Shown here: piece after piece, positions 24,235 to 34,531 of the stretch
Layout: each line of letters starts with the position of its first letter
Position numbering within the stretch: the stretch's first letter is position 1
Source: Quercus robur
Lineage: Eukaryota; Streptophyta; Magnoliopsida; Fagales; Fagaceae
Direction: 5' to 3'
Length of the DNA stretch: 64,000 nt
NCBI RefSeq assembly: GCF_932294415.1
Contig: NC_065539.1
Location: forward strand, 52,285,501-52,349,500
Notes under the pieces: model-generated
What the model was told of the DNA's origin: nothing
Database searches by the model: none
Seen by the model: the letters and a program-made list of their open reading frames with translations, nothing else
Translations under genes and position numbers: made by a program

Positions 24235-24541
24235 TGTTAGAGATATATATTAGACATATTAGCCCAATGTAATAGGCCCAAGCCCAGTCCTGCTTGTACT
24301 AGTAGTCTAGGGTTTAGTCGCCTATATATACTCATGTTATGACTCATTGTAACACAGGTTATTGTACTACACTCTCATATAATAAAGATGTAGCCCTTAA
24401 GGGATTCCTCCGTGGATGTAGGCCGTAAAGTTGAACCACGTAACCCTTGTGTTCTCGTTGTTACTCCTCTATGCTTCCTCTTCCGCATCTACTCTAGCAT
24501 ACACAACATGGTATATCACATCGCGTTGCTAATATTTAACA
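24235..24541 (+). repeat. 3' LTR of TRIM-like element
   Basis: 307 bp, same length as the 5' LTR with seven substitutions that I could count by eye. Confidence 0.9.
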
Positions 24542-24786
24542 CGAAACGGGTGAAGACAGGCCAAAAAATAGAGAAGAAAAAAAATTTCCTTCCTATCCGT
24601 TCGAACCCGACCCGAGTTAGAAAATTCAAAAAGAAATGCAAAAAAATTTTAAAAATTAAAAAACATCATCCAGGCTTCATTTCAAGACGAAACGGGCAAG
24701 GACAGGCCGAAAAATAGAGAACAAAAATAATTTCCTTCCTATCCGTTCGAACCCGACCCGAGTTAGAAAATTCAAAAATAAATGCA
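24541..24786 (+). repeat. Two ~100 bp direct repeats, 146 bp apart
   Basis: ACGAAACGGG...ACAGGCC...TTCCTTCCTATCCGTTCGAA...AAATGCA occurs at 24541-24640 and 24687-24786 with few differences. The first copy begins exactly at the edge of the TRIM's 3' LTR. Confidence 0.85.
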
Positions 24787-25158
24787 CTGAAAATGCTCCA
24801 GTGTCTAGTCTGGCTTCCATGTTCAGGTTCATTCCCATCGACAACTCTTCTTATCAAACGTTGAATGTTGTCAGGGAGTCCATCAAATCAAAGCTTCTTG
24901 AAGAAAGTATTCTTCCAAGTGAGTCTTACACTTAGATGACTCTCCTCTAATGTGAATTATGTGTTCAATTCTACGTAGCCTGTTCCAAAAATGTTGCCAT
25001 TAGCATGTAATAGTAAAGGACCTTTTATTGATTTTTCACATTTACCAAGGTAACAGAAATTAGCACCATGTGGAAGCAAAGTTTTGATAATAAAAGTCAG
25101 AAACATGAAGATCAATGACCTAAGAAACAAAAGTATATGCTAATTCCATATATGATGC

Positions 25159-25710
25159 TAGGAATGGTAACGGGTCGGGTTTGGGGCGGGTTTCTTTATG
25201 CTCGAACTCGCCCCACAGGTCCATACCCAACACCCGAACCTAACCCATTTAATAAACAAGTTTTTTTTATGCCCGCTCAAACTCACCCCGTTGGATTTGG
25301 GCCCAATTGTGGCCCAATAAAAAAAGATTAAATTGAAGCCTATACCGCAGCCCAAACAAGAAAAAAAAATCATTTTTGCCCAGATTCAAGCTCACATAAA
25401 GTGGCTCAAATGCCAAATCATAGGACCATTACAACCTATTAATCATAAATCAATAAAACACCTGTTAATTATAAATCTATAAATCTATAAATCAATAAAT
25501 CATAGCTAAAATCACCTGCTAAACATAAAAATAAAATAAATCCAACAAGTCCAAGAAATAAGTCCAACAAGTCCAAGAAGTTAATCCAACAAGTCCAAGA
25601 AATTAAAAAGCTACAAAATAAATCCCATAAGTTTAGGATAATTACAATCCAAAAAGTTAATCCAACAAGTCCAAGAAATTAAAAAGCTACTAAATTAATA
25701 CAACAAGTCT
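25159..25710. repeat. hAT-type terminal region with subterminal repeats
   Basis: TAGGAATGGTAACGGGTCGG resembles the start of plant hAT elements. It is followed by purine/GC words and, from about 25540 to 25700, five copies of a TCCAACAAGTCCAAGAA motif. These look like transposase-binding subterminal repeats. The matching opposite terminus was not found. Confidence 0.6.
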
Positions 25711-27218
25711 AATCCTCCACAGCTGTGATACAACTCCCATCCTCTTCATCAGGCTCCTCATCATCAAGAATTTATTGCAGTGTACAATCTCCTGGTATAG
25801 TTGAAGAACCTACGACAACAACGAATTAAAAAATGGAATAAACTTCATCAAATTATAACTAGCAAATATAAAAATACAATTTTGATTTCATTTTATAAAT
25901 ACAAATTATACAATTGTTAACCTTTGATTTCACTCCATAACAATTCTGAGCACACAGCATTGCCTCTATAATCTTGGGATGAAACCGACTACGGTGTGGA
26001 CTTAACAGTCTCCCACTGGTGCTAAAGGCAGATTCTGAAGCGACAATTGTGACAGGAATGACTATAAAATATCCCTTGCAATCCTTTGTAAAGTAGGATA
26101 CTTGAGACTATTACTTTTCCACCATGCAAAATATCAAAGTCCTCATTCCTTTTCAACACTCCTTCATCAATGAAATGATCAAATTCCATTCTAGCACTCC
26201 AATGTTTCTTTGAAGTACTTGAACTATTGTTAACAAACAAATCAAAAAATGAAAATGCCCTACTCAACCTACGTTTAATTTGTGCCACATCATTTGAAGT
26301 ACTTGCAGGCATTTGAGAACTTCCTTCATTATCTACAGGGAACTCATCTACATCTCTATATTCATTAAGCAATTCATAACAAAGATTCTTAATTTTTTCA
26401 ATCTCCAAATCAGAATTATTACCATAAATGTTAGGATAATAAAACTCCAATAACTTCATCTTATATCTTGGATCGAAGATGGTAGCAACAACCATAACAA
26501 CATTAACATTAGCCTAATAAGAATTAAATTTAGCAAGCATGTTTTTTGCCATCCTACTTATCATCTCATTTGAAGACAAACACCATTCATTCAATGCTAT
26601 TTTCAATTCACACACCAAAGTAAAATACATATTAGTTGTGGGGTACTTATGAATAGAGAATAACTCAGTCACACTATAAAACAATTCCAACCTCCCACAA
26701 ATATCTTTGGCTACCTCCCAATCATAATCATGTGGCAAACAGGTATAAGATGCTTCATGTTTAGCCAAATGAGAGAAAACATCTTTATAAATTAATGCAG
26801 TAGAAAGCATTAAGTAAGTTGAATTCTAATGTGCCTTACAATCTAAGACTAACTCTTTGGTGCATTGAACAATTAATTGACATGCATTTTCATCAAATTT
26901 TTGCTTCCTTTTTGGTGATGCAATCCAATAAATCACACTATCACGAATCCTTTCAATACCATCACCAATAAGAGACAACTCATCTTGAACAATCAAATTC
27001 AAAATATGTTCAACACACCTTATATACAACACATACCCACTCAAAATAAGAGAACTAGTATCAAACTTGTTCAAGAGAAGTCTTATCATGACATCATTAG
27101 TACTACAACTATCAACATATATTGTGGACAACTTCCTATCAATATTCTACTCTAAAAGACAATCAACAAGGACATCAGCAAGAACATCTTTCATGTGTGG
27201 AGAAGGAACATAAACAAA
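25709..27218 (-). pseudogene. hAT transposase (RICESLEEPER/zf-BED family), decayed
   Basis: The minus-strand frames line up with a plant hAT transposase. FVYVPSPHMKDVLADVLVDC is followed by STIYVDSCSTNDVMIRLLLN and CVEHILNLIVQDELSLIGDG. Then come NSTYLMLSTALIYKDVF, VVATIFDPRYKMKLLEFYYP and the C-terminal dimerisation domain SESAFSTSGRLLSPHRSRFH with AMLCAQNCYGVK. At least three in-frame stops (near 27151, 26834 and 26517) and one frameshift (near 26065, inside the dimerisation domain) break the frame. The BED zinc finger is absent. An acidic last exon (DDEEPDEEDGS) seems to end at 25709. It is inactive. Confidence 0.85.
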
Positions 27219-27239
27219 CCTAGAAAAATAATAGGAATA

Positions 27240-28645
27240 GTTATAACATAACTCAATAAACACTATGATCAATGACATATGGTATGATTTATATGGTTTA
27301 ATAAATTTAACATTCATAGATCAAAGAATTACCTTAAAATCTGACTTTGCAACATTCAAGTGTGATCGATAAAGTGAGTAGTAATGACCATGAACTCTCT
27401 TTTTTTGTTACTCTTATTATGATTTGTTAGTTAATTTTCAATAATTTGCCTTTTATTCTACTTAGATATGAACATTTTTTTTTCCTTAGATCTTAACTTT
27501 TTGAAAACTTTATTTCATGATTTGGTTGTTAATTTTTAAAATTAATCAATAATTTTCCTTTTATTCTCCTTAGATCTAAACTTAAGTTAGTTTTTTTAAA
27601 ATTTATTAAAAAACAAAATCTATGAAGGTTGAATTAATTTTTGTACCTAATATTTTTTTTCCCTTTGACATGAATAATATCTTGAATCTAATAATTTTTA
27701 AATTCTTGTTTTACTTGTTAAGGTCCTCATCACCCTAACAATTTATCTCTCGAATGTAATAATTGTTTTTCTTTATTTGAAAATTAAGCATTTTTAGTTT
27801 TTTTTTTTTTTTTTTTTTTAATAAATAATTTATAAAACTTGTTGAGGGCCTAGGCCTAGCTCTGGCCCTAATATCGGGCTTGGCAGGGCTATGCCTTTAC
27901 CAAACTCACTCACGCTCATGCTCATTCCTCTCATCATTAACCTTCCGCTCTTACTGACCCAGAACTTTCTCAAGAAACTCTCTCACGAATCTCTCTCAGC
28001 TTTCATGGAGGGGGTTAGGGCGAAGAGGATGCTGGTTTGGAGGAGATACCTTAAGATTAAGGTTAGTTTAGAGATGGAGAGATTGGATGCTTGTCTCTTG
28101 AAGAGGCAAAAGATCAAGCTTTTGAGAGCCTTTTTTCACAAGGCATTGGCGAAAATTTTTACCCATCAAAATGGGAACTATTTATTAGGTTCAACAGGAG
28201 TCTTTCTTGCCTTTGATGCTAGATTTTCTTTAGACGCTTCATCGAGAGAAGTGATGGAGAAGCTGATAATGACAGAAAATCAACTTTCCATTTGCACATT
28301 ACAGTGGTATATGGGACGATGGACACCCCCTTCCAATGTGGTATCATTATATTGGACTACCACATTCTATTGGATAGAGGACACTTGCCCCCTTACTTTA
28401 GAATGAGGGTGTTGTTCTTCTTTTTTTCTTTTCTTTTTTTGGTGTGTGTTTTTGAGAACTTCTTGGTTTGTATTATATTAGGGTGTGTTAAGACTTTCTT
28501 TTTGGTTTTTTGATAAGTTTTAATTTTCATTAAACTAAAAGGGAAGAGCTGGGATAAGCAGAGACTAGGGTTGCTGGCAAAAAGTATTGTATCGAATCTT
28601 GCAGCTATTTTGGATGATTGATACCTGATTGTATGCTTATATTTT
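27240..28645. other. No supported gene; one unrecognised open frame
   Basis: The stretch 27390-27830 is T-rich. From 27845 there is GC-richer DNA, and an open frame of 171 codons runs 27891-28406 (+). Its product (basic, with RAKRMLVWRRYLKIKVSLEM) has no motif I recognise and no neighbour that explains it. It could be chance, or the eroded edge of a transposable element. Confidence 0.3.
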
Positions 28646-29236
28646 TAGTCTATGGAGTTTTATCAATTTTATATTACTCTTATTATGAGTATATTAATTA
28701 GAGGAGGGGAAGGAATAATACCATTTATAAATTAATGTAATTAGACAACCAGTTAGCTCTTTCTAAGATTAACAAGAATAAGCCATGATCAAGCATGTTA
28801 GTCATGAATCTCCATTGTATTCTAGCATTCTAATCATCTTCCTATGTCACTTCTACTCTATTTAGTATCCAAGTATTTGGTGTCTATACTTTGGTTAAAT
28901 TATGTTTTTGGTGCCTATACTTTGGTTAAACTACGTATTTGTTGCCTATACTTTGGTTTTTATTTGATTAAACTACATATTTGGTGCCTATATTTTATAC
29001 TATATTTCAATTTGGTCCCTAACATTTCAATTGTGTCAGTTTGGTCTCTAACATTTTAGTGTCATATCGAATTAGCTTCCATAGACGTGGTAATAAACTT
29101 TTTTTTTTCCCGGTTGTTTGCCACGTCAGCAGTTTCCATCAAGAGATAACAATATAGACTAGATTGACACGGTATTAAAAGGTTAGAGACCAAATTGACA
29201 CAATTGAAATGTTATAGACCAATTTAAAATATGGTG
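28646..29236 (+). repeat. Direct repeat copy A (~590 bp)
   Basis: It begins AGTCTATGGAGTTTTATCAA and is collinear with 34983-35310 joined to 36990-37240. From 28966 onward it is a TTAAACTACATATTTGGTGC-type MITE that is cut off at 29236 by the LTR sequence beginning at 29237. Confidence 0.85.
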
Positions 29237-29385
29237 TATAGTTGAGAGAGAAAACAAAGGATGAAGAAAAACAGAAAAATGAGAGAATGATTAACCTCTT
29301 GTATTGCATAACAAAATCTTAAGTTTATATACACAGTAAAACTAACATGCTCAGTAAGCTAGCTTAACTGATATAACCACCACTC
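29237..29385 (-). repeat. Older LTR, left part (minus orientation), split by Copia insertion
   Basis: Together with 34821-34962 this forms a ~290 bp LTR-like unit. Read on the minus strand it starts TATTGAGGAAGATCACG (34962) and ends CTCTCTCAACTATA (29237). A purine tract, TTAAGGGGGAG, lies just before its start (34963-34973, minus strand). It shares the TA...TA type ends of the younger Copia element. Confidence 0.6.
29381..29385. other. Target-site duplication, left (CACTC)
   Basis: CACTC is repeated exactly at 34816-34820 on the other side of the Copia element. Confidence 0.9.
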
Positions 29386-29765
29386 TATCAGGCAGACATG
29401 AATCAGAAGAATCAGAAGTCAGAAAATAAGAAGAAAGGAATGAAGAACAGAACGACACAGCAGTTGGAAAATGTTAAATGAATAGCCAAAGCTACAAGTA
29501 GTTTAGGCATTGTTTTCAGTAGCAGATAAGTCACACGTGTTGTTACTAATCCTTGCACGTGCTGTAACTAATTTCCTCATAATTAGGATAGTTAGTTAAT
29601 TAGTTATACTCTGTTATGGACGTTTAGGTCCAAAGGTTGGGGATTACTGTATATAACTCTGTTTTGTGTACAGATTCATTTATTCAATCAATTCAGAAAT
29701 TTCTATACCTCTCTCTCTCATTTTCTCTGTGATAGCTTAGCTTCTTTTCCCTTTATTCTCTTATA
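29386..29765 (+). repeat. 5' LTR of Copia element
   Basis: 380 bp, starting TATCAGGCAGACATG and ending CTCTTATA directly before the primer-binding site. GTATATAACTC at about 29650 is the likely TATA element. Confidence 0.95.
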
Positions 29766-29777
29766 TGGTATCAGAGC
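29766..29777 (+). other. Primer-binding site (tRNA-iMet)
   Basis: TGGTATCAGAGC is complementary to the 3' end of initiator tRNA-Met, the standard plant Copia primer site. Confidence 0.95.
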
Positions 29778-29791
29778 TTGAGCCCTCATCA

Positions 29792-32700
29792 ATGGCGCCG
29801 AATACTCAAGCTACACAGACCAGTTCATCTTCCTCCTCTCAGCGAGAGCTGACTCCAATGGAAGATCCACGAAGCCCATTCTTCTTGCACCATGGTGAAA
29901 CACCAGGTGCGATTTTGGTTACTCAGCCACTAACTGAGGATAACTACCCTATGTGGTCCAGAGCAATGAGAATGGCTTTGGATGCCAAGAGCAAACTTGG
30001 ATTTGTTGATGGCACTGTCAATGCTTCCATGGCAGTCACGCCATTAGAGAAGCAAGCTTGGTCCAAGTGCAATTCAATGATCTCATCCTGGATCTTGAAT
30101 TCCGTTTCTCCTCACCTTACTGCTAGTGTGATTTACAGAGACACTGCATTTGAGGTATGGAATACTCTCAAGAAACGATTCTCTCAAGCAAATGGACCAA
30201 GGATCTCTCAGCTTCAGAAGCAAATCACAACTATGTTGCAAGGTGCTGCTATTGTAACAGGATTTTTCACTGATCTTCAAGCTGCATGGGATCAATTGTT
30301 GAATTTCAGGCCTTTACCGTGTTGCTCATGTGGAAAATGCACCTGTGGAGTAAATGATAAAATTGCATCTTTTCAACATCAAGATTCTCTCATGCAATTT
30401 CTGAATGGCTTGAATGATTCTTACTCTCAGGTCAGAACTCAAATCCTTATGATGGAGCCTAGTCCTTCCATTGATAAGGCTTTTTCCTTAGTGATTCAAG
30501 AAGAAAGGAAAAGGTGTTTGGGTTTTCCTGCTATTCCTTCTGTTGAATCAACTGCTCTTGCAGTCAAGAATCAAGGATTCAACCAAGGAAATTCGTTCCA
30601 AGGGAACAACAGTAAGAACTTCAAAGGAAGTAATGCAAAAGGGAGGCCTGTGTGTAGTCACTGTGGGAGGCTCGGTCACATCATGGAGAAATGCTACAAA
30701 CTGGTAGGATTTCCTCCTGGCTACAAGCAAAAAGGAAGAGTAGCTATGGCAAATCAAATCTTGGTTGAAGATGATCAAACCAATTCTGGTACTCAGCAGA
30801 TTAATTCTTTCCCATTCACTTCAGAACAGTATCAACAGCTGCTTTCAATGCTCAGCTCTCAGGCATCTACATCTGGTGGTGCCAATGATGCTTTACACTC
30901 AGCAAATTCTGCTCTTTCAGGTAATGTCTGTAATACTTGGTCTGATCATGTTTCCTTAGATTTGCATCATTCAGTTTTTGCTATTAACCCTGTCAACAAA
31001 AATGCTTATGGTAATGATGTATGGATTCTTGACACTGGAGCCACAGACCACATAGTCCATTCCCTATCCTTATTTACACATATCACTAGCTCAATTTCAA
31101 CCTTTGTTCAACTACCTAATGGTGAAAAGGTCACTGTCACACATATAAGAACAATTCAAGTTACTTCAACCTTGAAGCTTGAAAATGTCCTATGTGTTCC
31201 TTCATTCAATTTTAATTTGATTTCTGTGAGTCAATTAACCAAAACCTTATCCTGTTGCCTTGTCTTTCTCTCAAATTTATGCTTTATCCAGGACCTTACT
31301 TGTTGGAAAACGATTGGAATGGGTGAATTACATGACAATTTGTATCTGCTGCATACAACTTCATCTTGCAAGTCTGCTTCAGAAGCTTCCTCAATTCTTG
31401 AGTCTGTTTTTCATTCCTTTGTTAATTCTGTGTCAAAGTCTATGTCCATTCCTAGTGTTACTAAGCCATACCTGTGGCATATGAGATTAGGACATGTATC
31501 TGATAATAAGCTGCATGCTTTACACAGCTATATTCCTGATGTACATGCCTTTCACAGCAATAAAAATTGTATTCTTTGTCCAATTGCTAAACAGAAAAGA
31601 TTACCTTTCCCTTCTTTTAATCATATTTCAGACAATGCCTTTGATTTAATTCACTGTGATGTCTGGGGTCCTTTTGCAAAATTTACTCATGATGGTTATA
31701 GATATTTTCTTACCATTGTAGATGATGCAACTAGGTCCACTTGGGTATATCTTATGAAATCAAAGACTGATACTAGACCTCTATTGATTTCATTCTATAA
31801 CATGATTAAAACACAATTTCATGTAAGTATTAAGAGCATTAGAACTGACAATGCTCATGAATTTTTCTTAAAAGATTTTTATGCCAATCATGGCATTATC
31901 CACCAACATTCATGTGTTGCCACTCCACAACAAAATTCAGTTGTGGAGAGGAAACACCAACACATTTTGGGCATTGCAAGGGCATTAAAGTTTCAATCTA
32001 ATGTTCCTATCTCTTATTGGGGTGAGTGTGTCTTAACTGCTGTCCATATCATCAATAGGCTGCCTTCCAAAATTCTGAAACAACAAACTCCTTTTGCAAA
32101 GCTTTATGGTAAACCTCCTTCCTATGCTCATTTGAGAGTCTTTGGTTCCCTATGTTTTGCATCTACTCTATCTCACAACAGATCAAAATTTGACCCGAGA
32201 TCCTCCTCTTGTGTTTTCCTTGGTTATCCATTTGGTGTTAAAGGTTACAAGTTGCTTGATTTAACTACCAAAAGGATTTTTATATCTAGGGATGTTCACT
32301 TTCTTGAAACAGTGTTTCCTTTTATCTCATCTTCTCATTCTTTCTCTCCTCACACTAACATACCTTTACCTCACCTTTTCCCATCAGTGGCTCAACCATC
32401 TGCCTCTTTGTTTGATTTTCCTCTCTCCAACCCTGTTTCTTCCCTGCCACAAGTTCCTCATTCTGATACTCCATCTAATCACATTCTTCCCTTGGATAAT
32501 TCATCTTCCCCTATTGAAGTTTCTGCCAATTTACCTACTCATACTTCTGCAGATTCATCAGCCCTTAATCCTTCTCACTCTATTCAGTCTTCTGCAGATT
32601 TACCTACTGTCATTTCTGCTGACTTATCAACCCATAATCCACCTCCTTCTATTTCACCTATTCCTCATTCCACCATTGTTCCATCTGCTCCTTTGAGGAA

Positions 32701-34531
32701 GTCTTCTCGGGTACATAAAACACCTGCTTACTTGGATGATTTTAGGTGCAGCACAATTGTCAGTGATCCTCTCACTTCTTCTGCCAACAAGTCAAGTACA
32801 CACTACCCCTTATCCACTTACCTTAACTCCTCCAAACTCTCCTCCAATTATGCCCATTTTTGTTCTCTCATTTCTGTCATCCTTGAGCCTACATCTTACC
32901 AAGAAGCAGTCAAGGATCCTAATTGGCAGGCTGCTATGGCATTTGAAATTGCTGCTTTGGAAGCAAATCAGACCTGGGATATTACTCCATTACCTGCTCA
33001 GAAAAGGGCTATTTGGTGTAAATGGGTTTATAGGGTTAAGTACAATGCTGATGGCTCCTTGGACAGATACAAAGCTAGGCTTGTTGCCAAGGGCTTCACC
33101 CAACAATCTGGTCTGGACTTCACTGACACCTTCTCTCCTGTTGCTAAGCTCACCACTGTCAAGACTTTGCTTGCTATTTCTGCTGTGAGAGGCTGGCATT
33201 TGGTTCAACTTGATGTGAACAATGCCTTTCTAAATGATGATCTCCATGAAGAGGTTTATATGCAATTGCCTCAAGGCTTTCACAACAAGGGGGTGAACTT
33301 AGTTTGCAAGCTTAACAAATCTTTGTATGGTCTCAAACAGGCATCAAGGCAGTGGTACTCCAAATTCTCTTCCACCATTTTGAAGTATGGATTCAAGCAG
33401 TCTAAATCCGATTACTCCTTGTTCACTAAGAAGTATGATCAGATTTTTATAGCATTGCTGGTGTATGTTGATGATATCCTAATTGCAAGTAACAATATTC
33501 AGGCAGTAGAAGATCTCAAAAGTTCTTTGAATCATGACTTCAAGTTGAAAGATCTTGGAACTTTGAAATACTTTCTTGGTCTTGAGGTGGCTAGATCAAA
33601 AAGGGGGATTTCATTATGCCAAAGAAAGTATGCTATAGAGGTTCTTAAAGATGCTGGCATGACTGGTTGTAAACCCAGCAAAGTGCCAATGGAACAAAAC
33701 TTGAAATTGAGTAAGTTTCAAGGGGATTTGTTGCCTGATCCTGGTGTCTATAGAAGACTAGTTGGGAGGCTGCTCTATCTAACTATAACAAGACCAGACA
33801 TCATGTATACTGTCCACAAACTTAGTCAATTCATGGCTAAGCCTAGAAAACCACATCTTGATGCAGCCTACAAAGTATTGCAGTACATTAAAGGATGCCC
33901 TGGTCAAGGCATTCTCTTATCATCAAAATCAGATTTGCACTTAAAAGCTTACACAGATGCGGATTGGGCTTCTTGTGTAGACACTAGAAGATCTACCACA
34001 GGTTTTTGTGTGTTCTTAGGAGATTCATTGGTCTCATGGAAATCTAAGAAACAATCTATAGTTTCTAGATCCTCAGCTGAAGCTGAGTACAGGGCGATGG
34101 CTTTAACAGTGTGTGAAATGACTTGGCTACTGTCATTATTGAAGGATTTAGAAGTTGAACATCCACAACCTGGCATGCTTTTCTGTGACAACCAGGCTGC
34201 AATTTACATTGGAGAGAACCCTGTCTTTCATGAGAGGACAAAACACATAGAGGTAGATTGCCATTTGGTTAGAGATAAAGTACAAGACAAGGTGATACGT
34301 TTGTTTTTCACTCCTACACATACACAGCTAGCTGACTTGTTTACTAAAGCTATTAGTAGTCAGCAGTTGAGATTCCTAATTTCCAAGATGAATGTGTTGA
34401 ACATACACAGCAGCGAGTCTCATCTTGAGGGGGAATATCAGGCAGACATGAATCAGAAGAATCAGAAGTCAGAAAATAAGAAGAAAGGAATGAAGAACAG
34501 AACGACACAACAGCTGGAGAATGTTAAATGA
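29792..34531 (+). CDS. Copia gag-pol polyprotein
   Basis: The frame is open from 29765, but the ATG there overlaps the LTR/primer site, so ATG 29792 (MAPNTQATQ) is the likelier start, giving 1579 aa. Domain order, with nucleotide positions: gag (DNYPMWSRAMRMALDAKSKL, from about 29880); zinc knuckle CSHCGRLGHIMEKC (about 30657); aspartic protease WILDTGATDH (31022-31051); pre-integrase H/C motifs (about 31480-31590); integrase with D in IHCDVWGPF, D in IRTDNAHEFF and E in VERKH; reverse transcriptase with LVYVDDIL (YVDD at 33464); and RNase H with YTDADWAS and SSAEAEYRAM. No stop or frameshift interrupts it. The stop (TAA 34529-34531) lies about 95 bp inside the 3' LTR, so the last ~31 residues are LTR-encoded. 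It acts in cytoplasmic virus-like particles and nuclear integration (family knowledge). Confidence 0.96.
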   Translation: MAPNTQATQTSSSSSSQRELTPMEDPRSPFFLHHGETPGAILVTQPLTEDNYPMWSRAMRMALDAKSKLGFVDGTVNASMAVTPLEKQAWSKCNSMISSWILNSVSPHLTASVIYRDTAFEVWNTLKKRFSQANGPRISQLQKQITTMLQGAAIVTGFFTDLQAAWDQLLNFRPLPCCSCGKCTCGVNDKIASFQHQDSLMQFLNGLNDSYSQVRTQILMMEPSPSIDKAFSLVIQEERKRCLGFPAIPSVESTALAVKNQGFNQGNSFQGNNSKNFKGSNAKGRPVCSHCGRLGHIMEKCYKLVGFPPGYKQKGRVAMANQILVEDDQTNSGTQQINSFPFTSEQYQQLLSMLSSQASTSGGANDALHSANSALSGNVCNTWSDHVSLDLHHSVFAINPVNKNAYGNDVWILDTGATDHIVHSLSLFTHITSSISTFVQLPNGEKVTVTHIRTIQVTSTLKLENVLCVPSFNFNLISVSQLTKTLSCCLVFLSNLCFIQDLTCWKTIGMGELHDNLYLLHTTSSCKSASEASSILESVFHSFVNSVSKSMSIPSVTKPYLWHMRLGHVSDNKLHALHSYIPDVHAFHSNKNCILCPIAKQKRLPFPSFNHISDNAFDLIHCDVWGPFAKFTHDGYRYFLTIVDDATRSTWVYLMKSKTDTRPLLISFYNMIKTQFHVSIKSIRTDNAHEFFLKDFYANHGIIHQHSCVATPQQNSVVERKHQHILGIARALKFQSNVPISYWGECVLTAVHIINRLPSKILKQQTPFAKLYGKPPSYAHLRVFGSLCFASTLSHNRSKFDPRSSSCVFLGYPFGVKGYKLLDLTTKRIFISRDVHFLETVFPFISSSHSFSPHTNIPLPHLFPSVAQPSASLFDFPLSNPVSSLPQVPHSDTPSNHILPLDNSSSPIEVSANLPTHTSADSSALNPSHSIQSSADLPTVISADLSTHNPPPSISPIPHSTIVPSAPLRKSSRVHKTPAYLDDFRCSTIVSDPLTSSANKSSTHYPLSTYLNSSKLSSNYAHFCSLISVILEPTSYQEAVKDPNWQAAMAFEIAALEANQTWDITPLPAQKRAIWCKWVYRVKYNADGSLDRYKARLVAKGFTQQSGLDFTDTFSPVAKLTTVKTLLAISAVRGWHLVQLDVNNAFLNDDLHEEVYMQLPQGFHNKGVNLVCKLNKSLYGLKQASRQWYSKFSSTILKYGFKQSKSDYSLFTKKYDQIFIALLVYVDDILIASNNIQAVEDLKSSLNHDFKLKDLGTLKYFLGLEVARSKRGISLCQRKYAIEVLKDAGMTGCKPSKVPMEQNLKLSKFQGDLLPDPGVYRRLVGRLLYLTITRPDIMYTVHKLSQFMAKPRKPHLDAAYKVLQYIKGCPGQGILLSSKSDLHLKAYTDADWASCVDTRRSTTGFCVFLGDSLVSWKSKKQSIVSRSSAEAEYRAMALTVCEMTWLLSLLKDLEVEHPQPGMLFCDNQAAIYIGENPVFHERTKHIEVDCHLVRDKVQDKVIRLFFTPTHTQLADLFTKAISSQQLRFLISKMNVLNIHSSESHLEGEYQADMNQKNQKSENKKKGMKNRTTQQLENVK

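Larger units (their letters stand above)
22907..24541 (+). mobile_element. TRIM-like non-autonomous LTR retrotransposon, 1.64 kb
   Basis: Two 307 bp direct repeats (22907-23213 and 24235-24541) begin TGTTAGAGATATATATTAG and end TATTTAACA. They differ at about 7 positions (~2.3%). TGGTATTAGAGCC (23214-23226) directly after the first LTR is an initiator-tRNA-Met type primer site with one change. AAGTTTGAGGGAGGG (24220-24234) before the second LTR is the polypurine tract. The ~1.0 kb interior has no gag or pol. It includes GC-rich DNA with repeated CACGTCAGC motifs and a cluster of TTGAC words. The bases flanking the element (GACTT and CGAAA) do not match, so no target duplication is seen. Confidence 0.9.

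Noticed and set aside
27891..28406. 171-codon open frame as a real gene
   Set aside because: No recognisable motif, promoter or splice context. It is noted only as unrecognised in the intergenic entry.
32292..33188. Leu-rich plus-strand frames overlapping the Copia polyprotein
   Set aside because: Out-of-frame shadows of the intact gag-pol.
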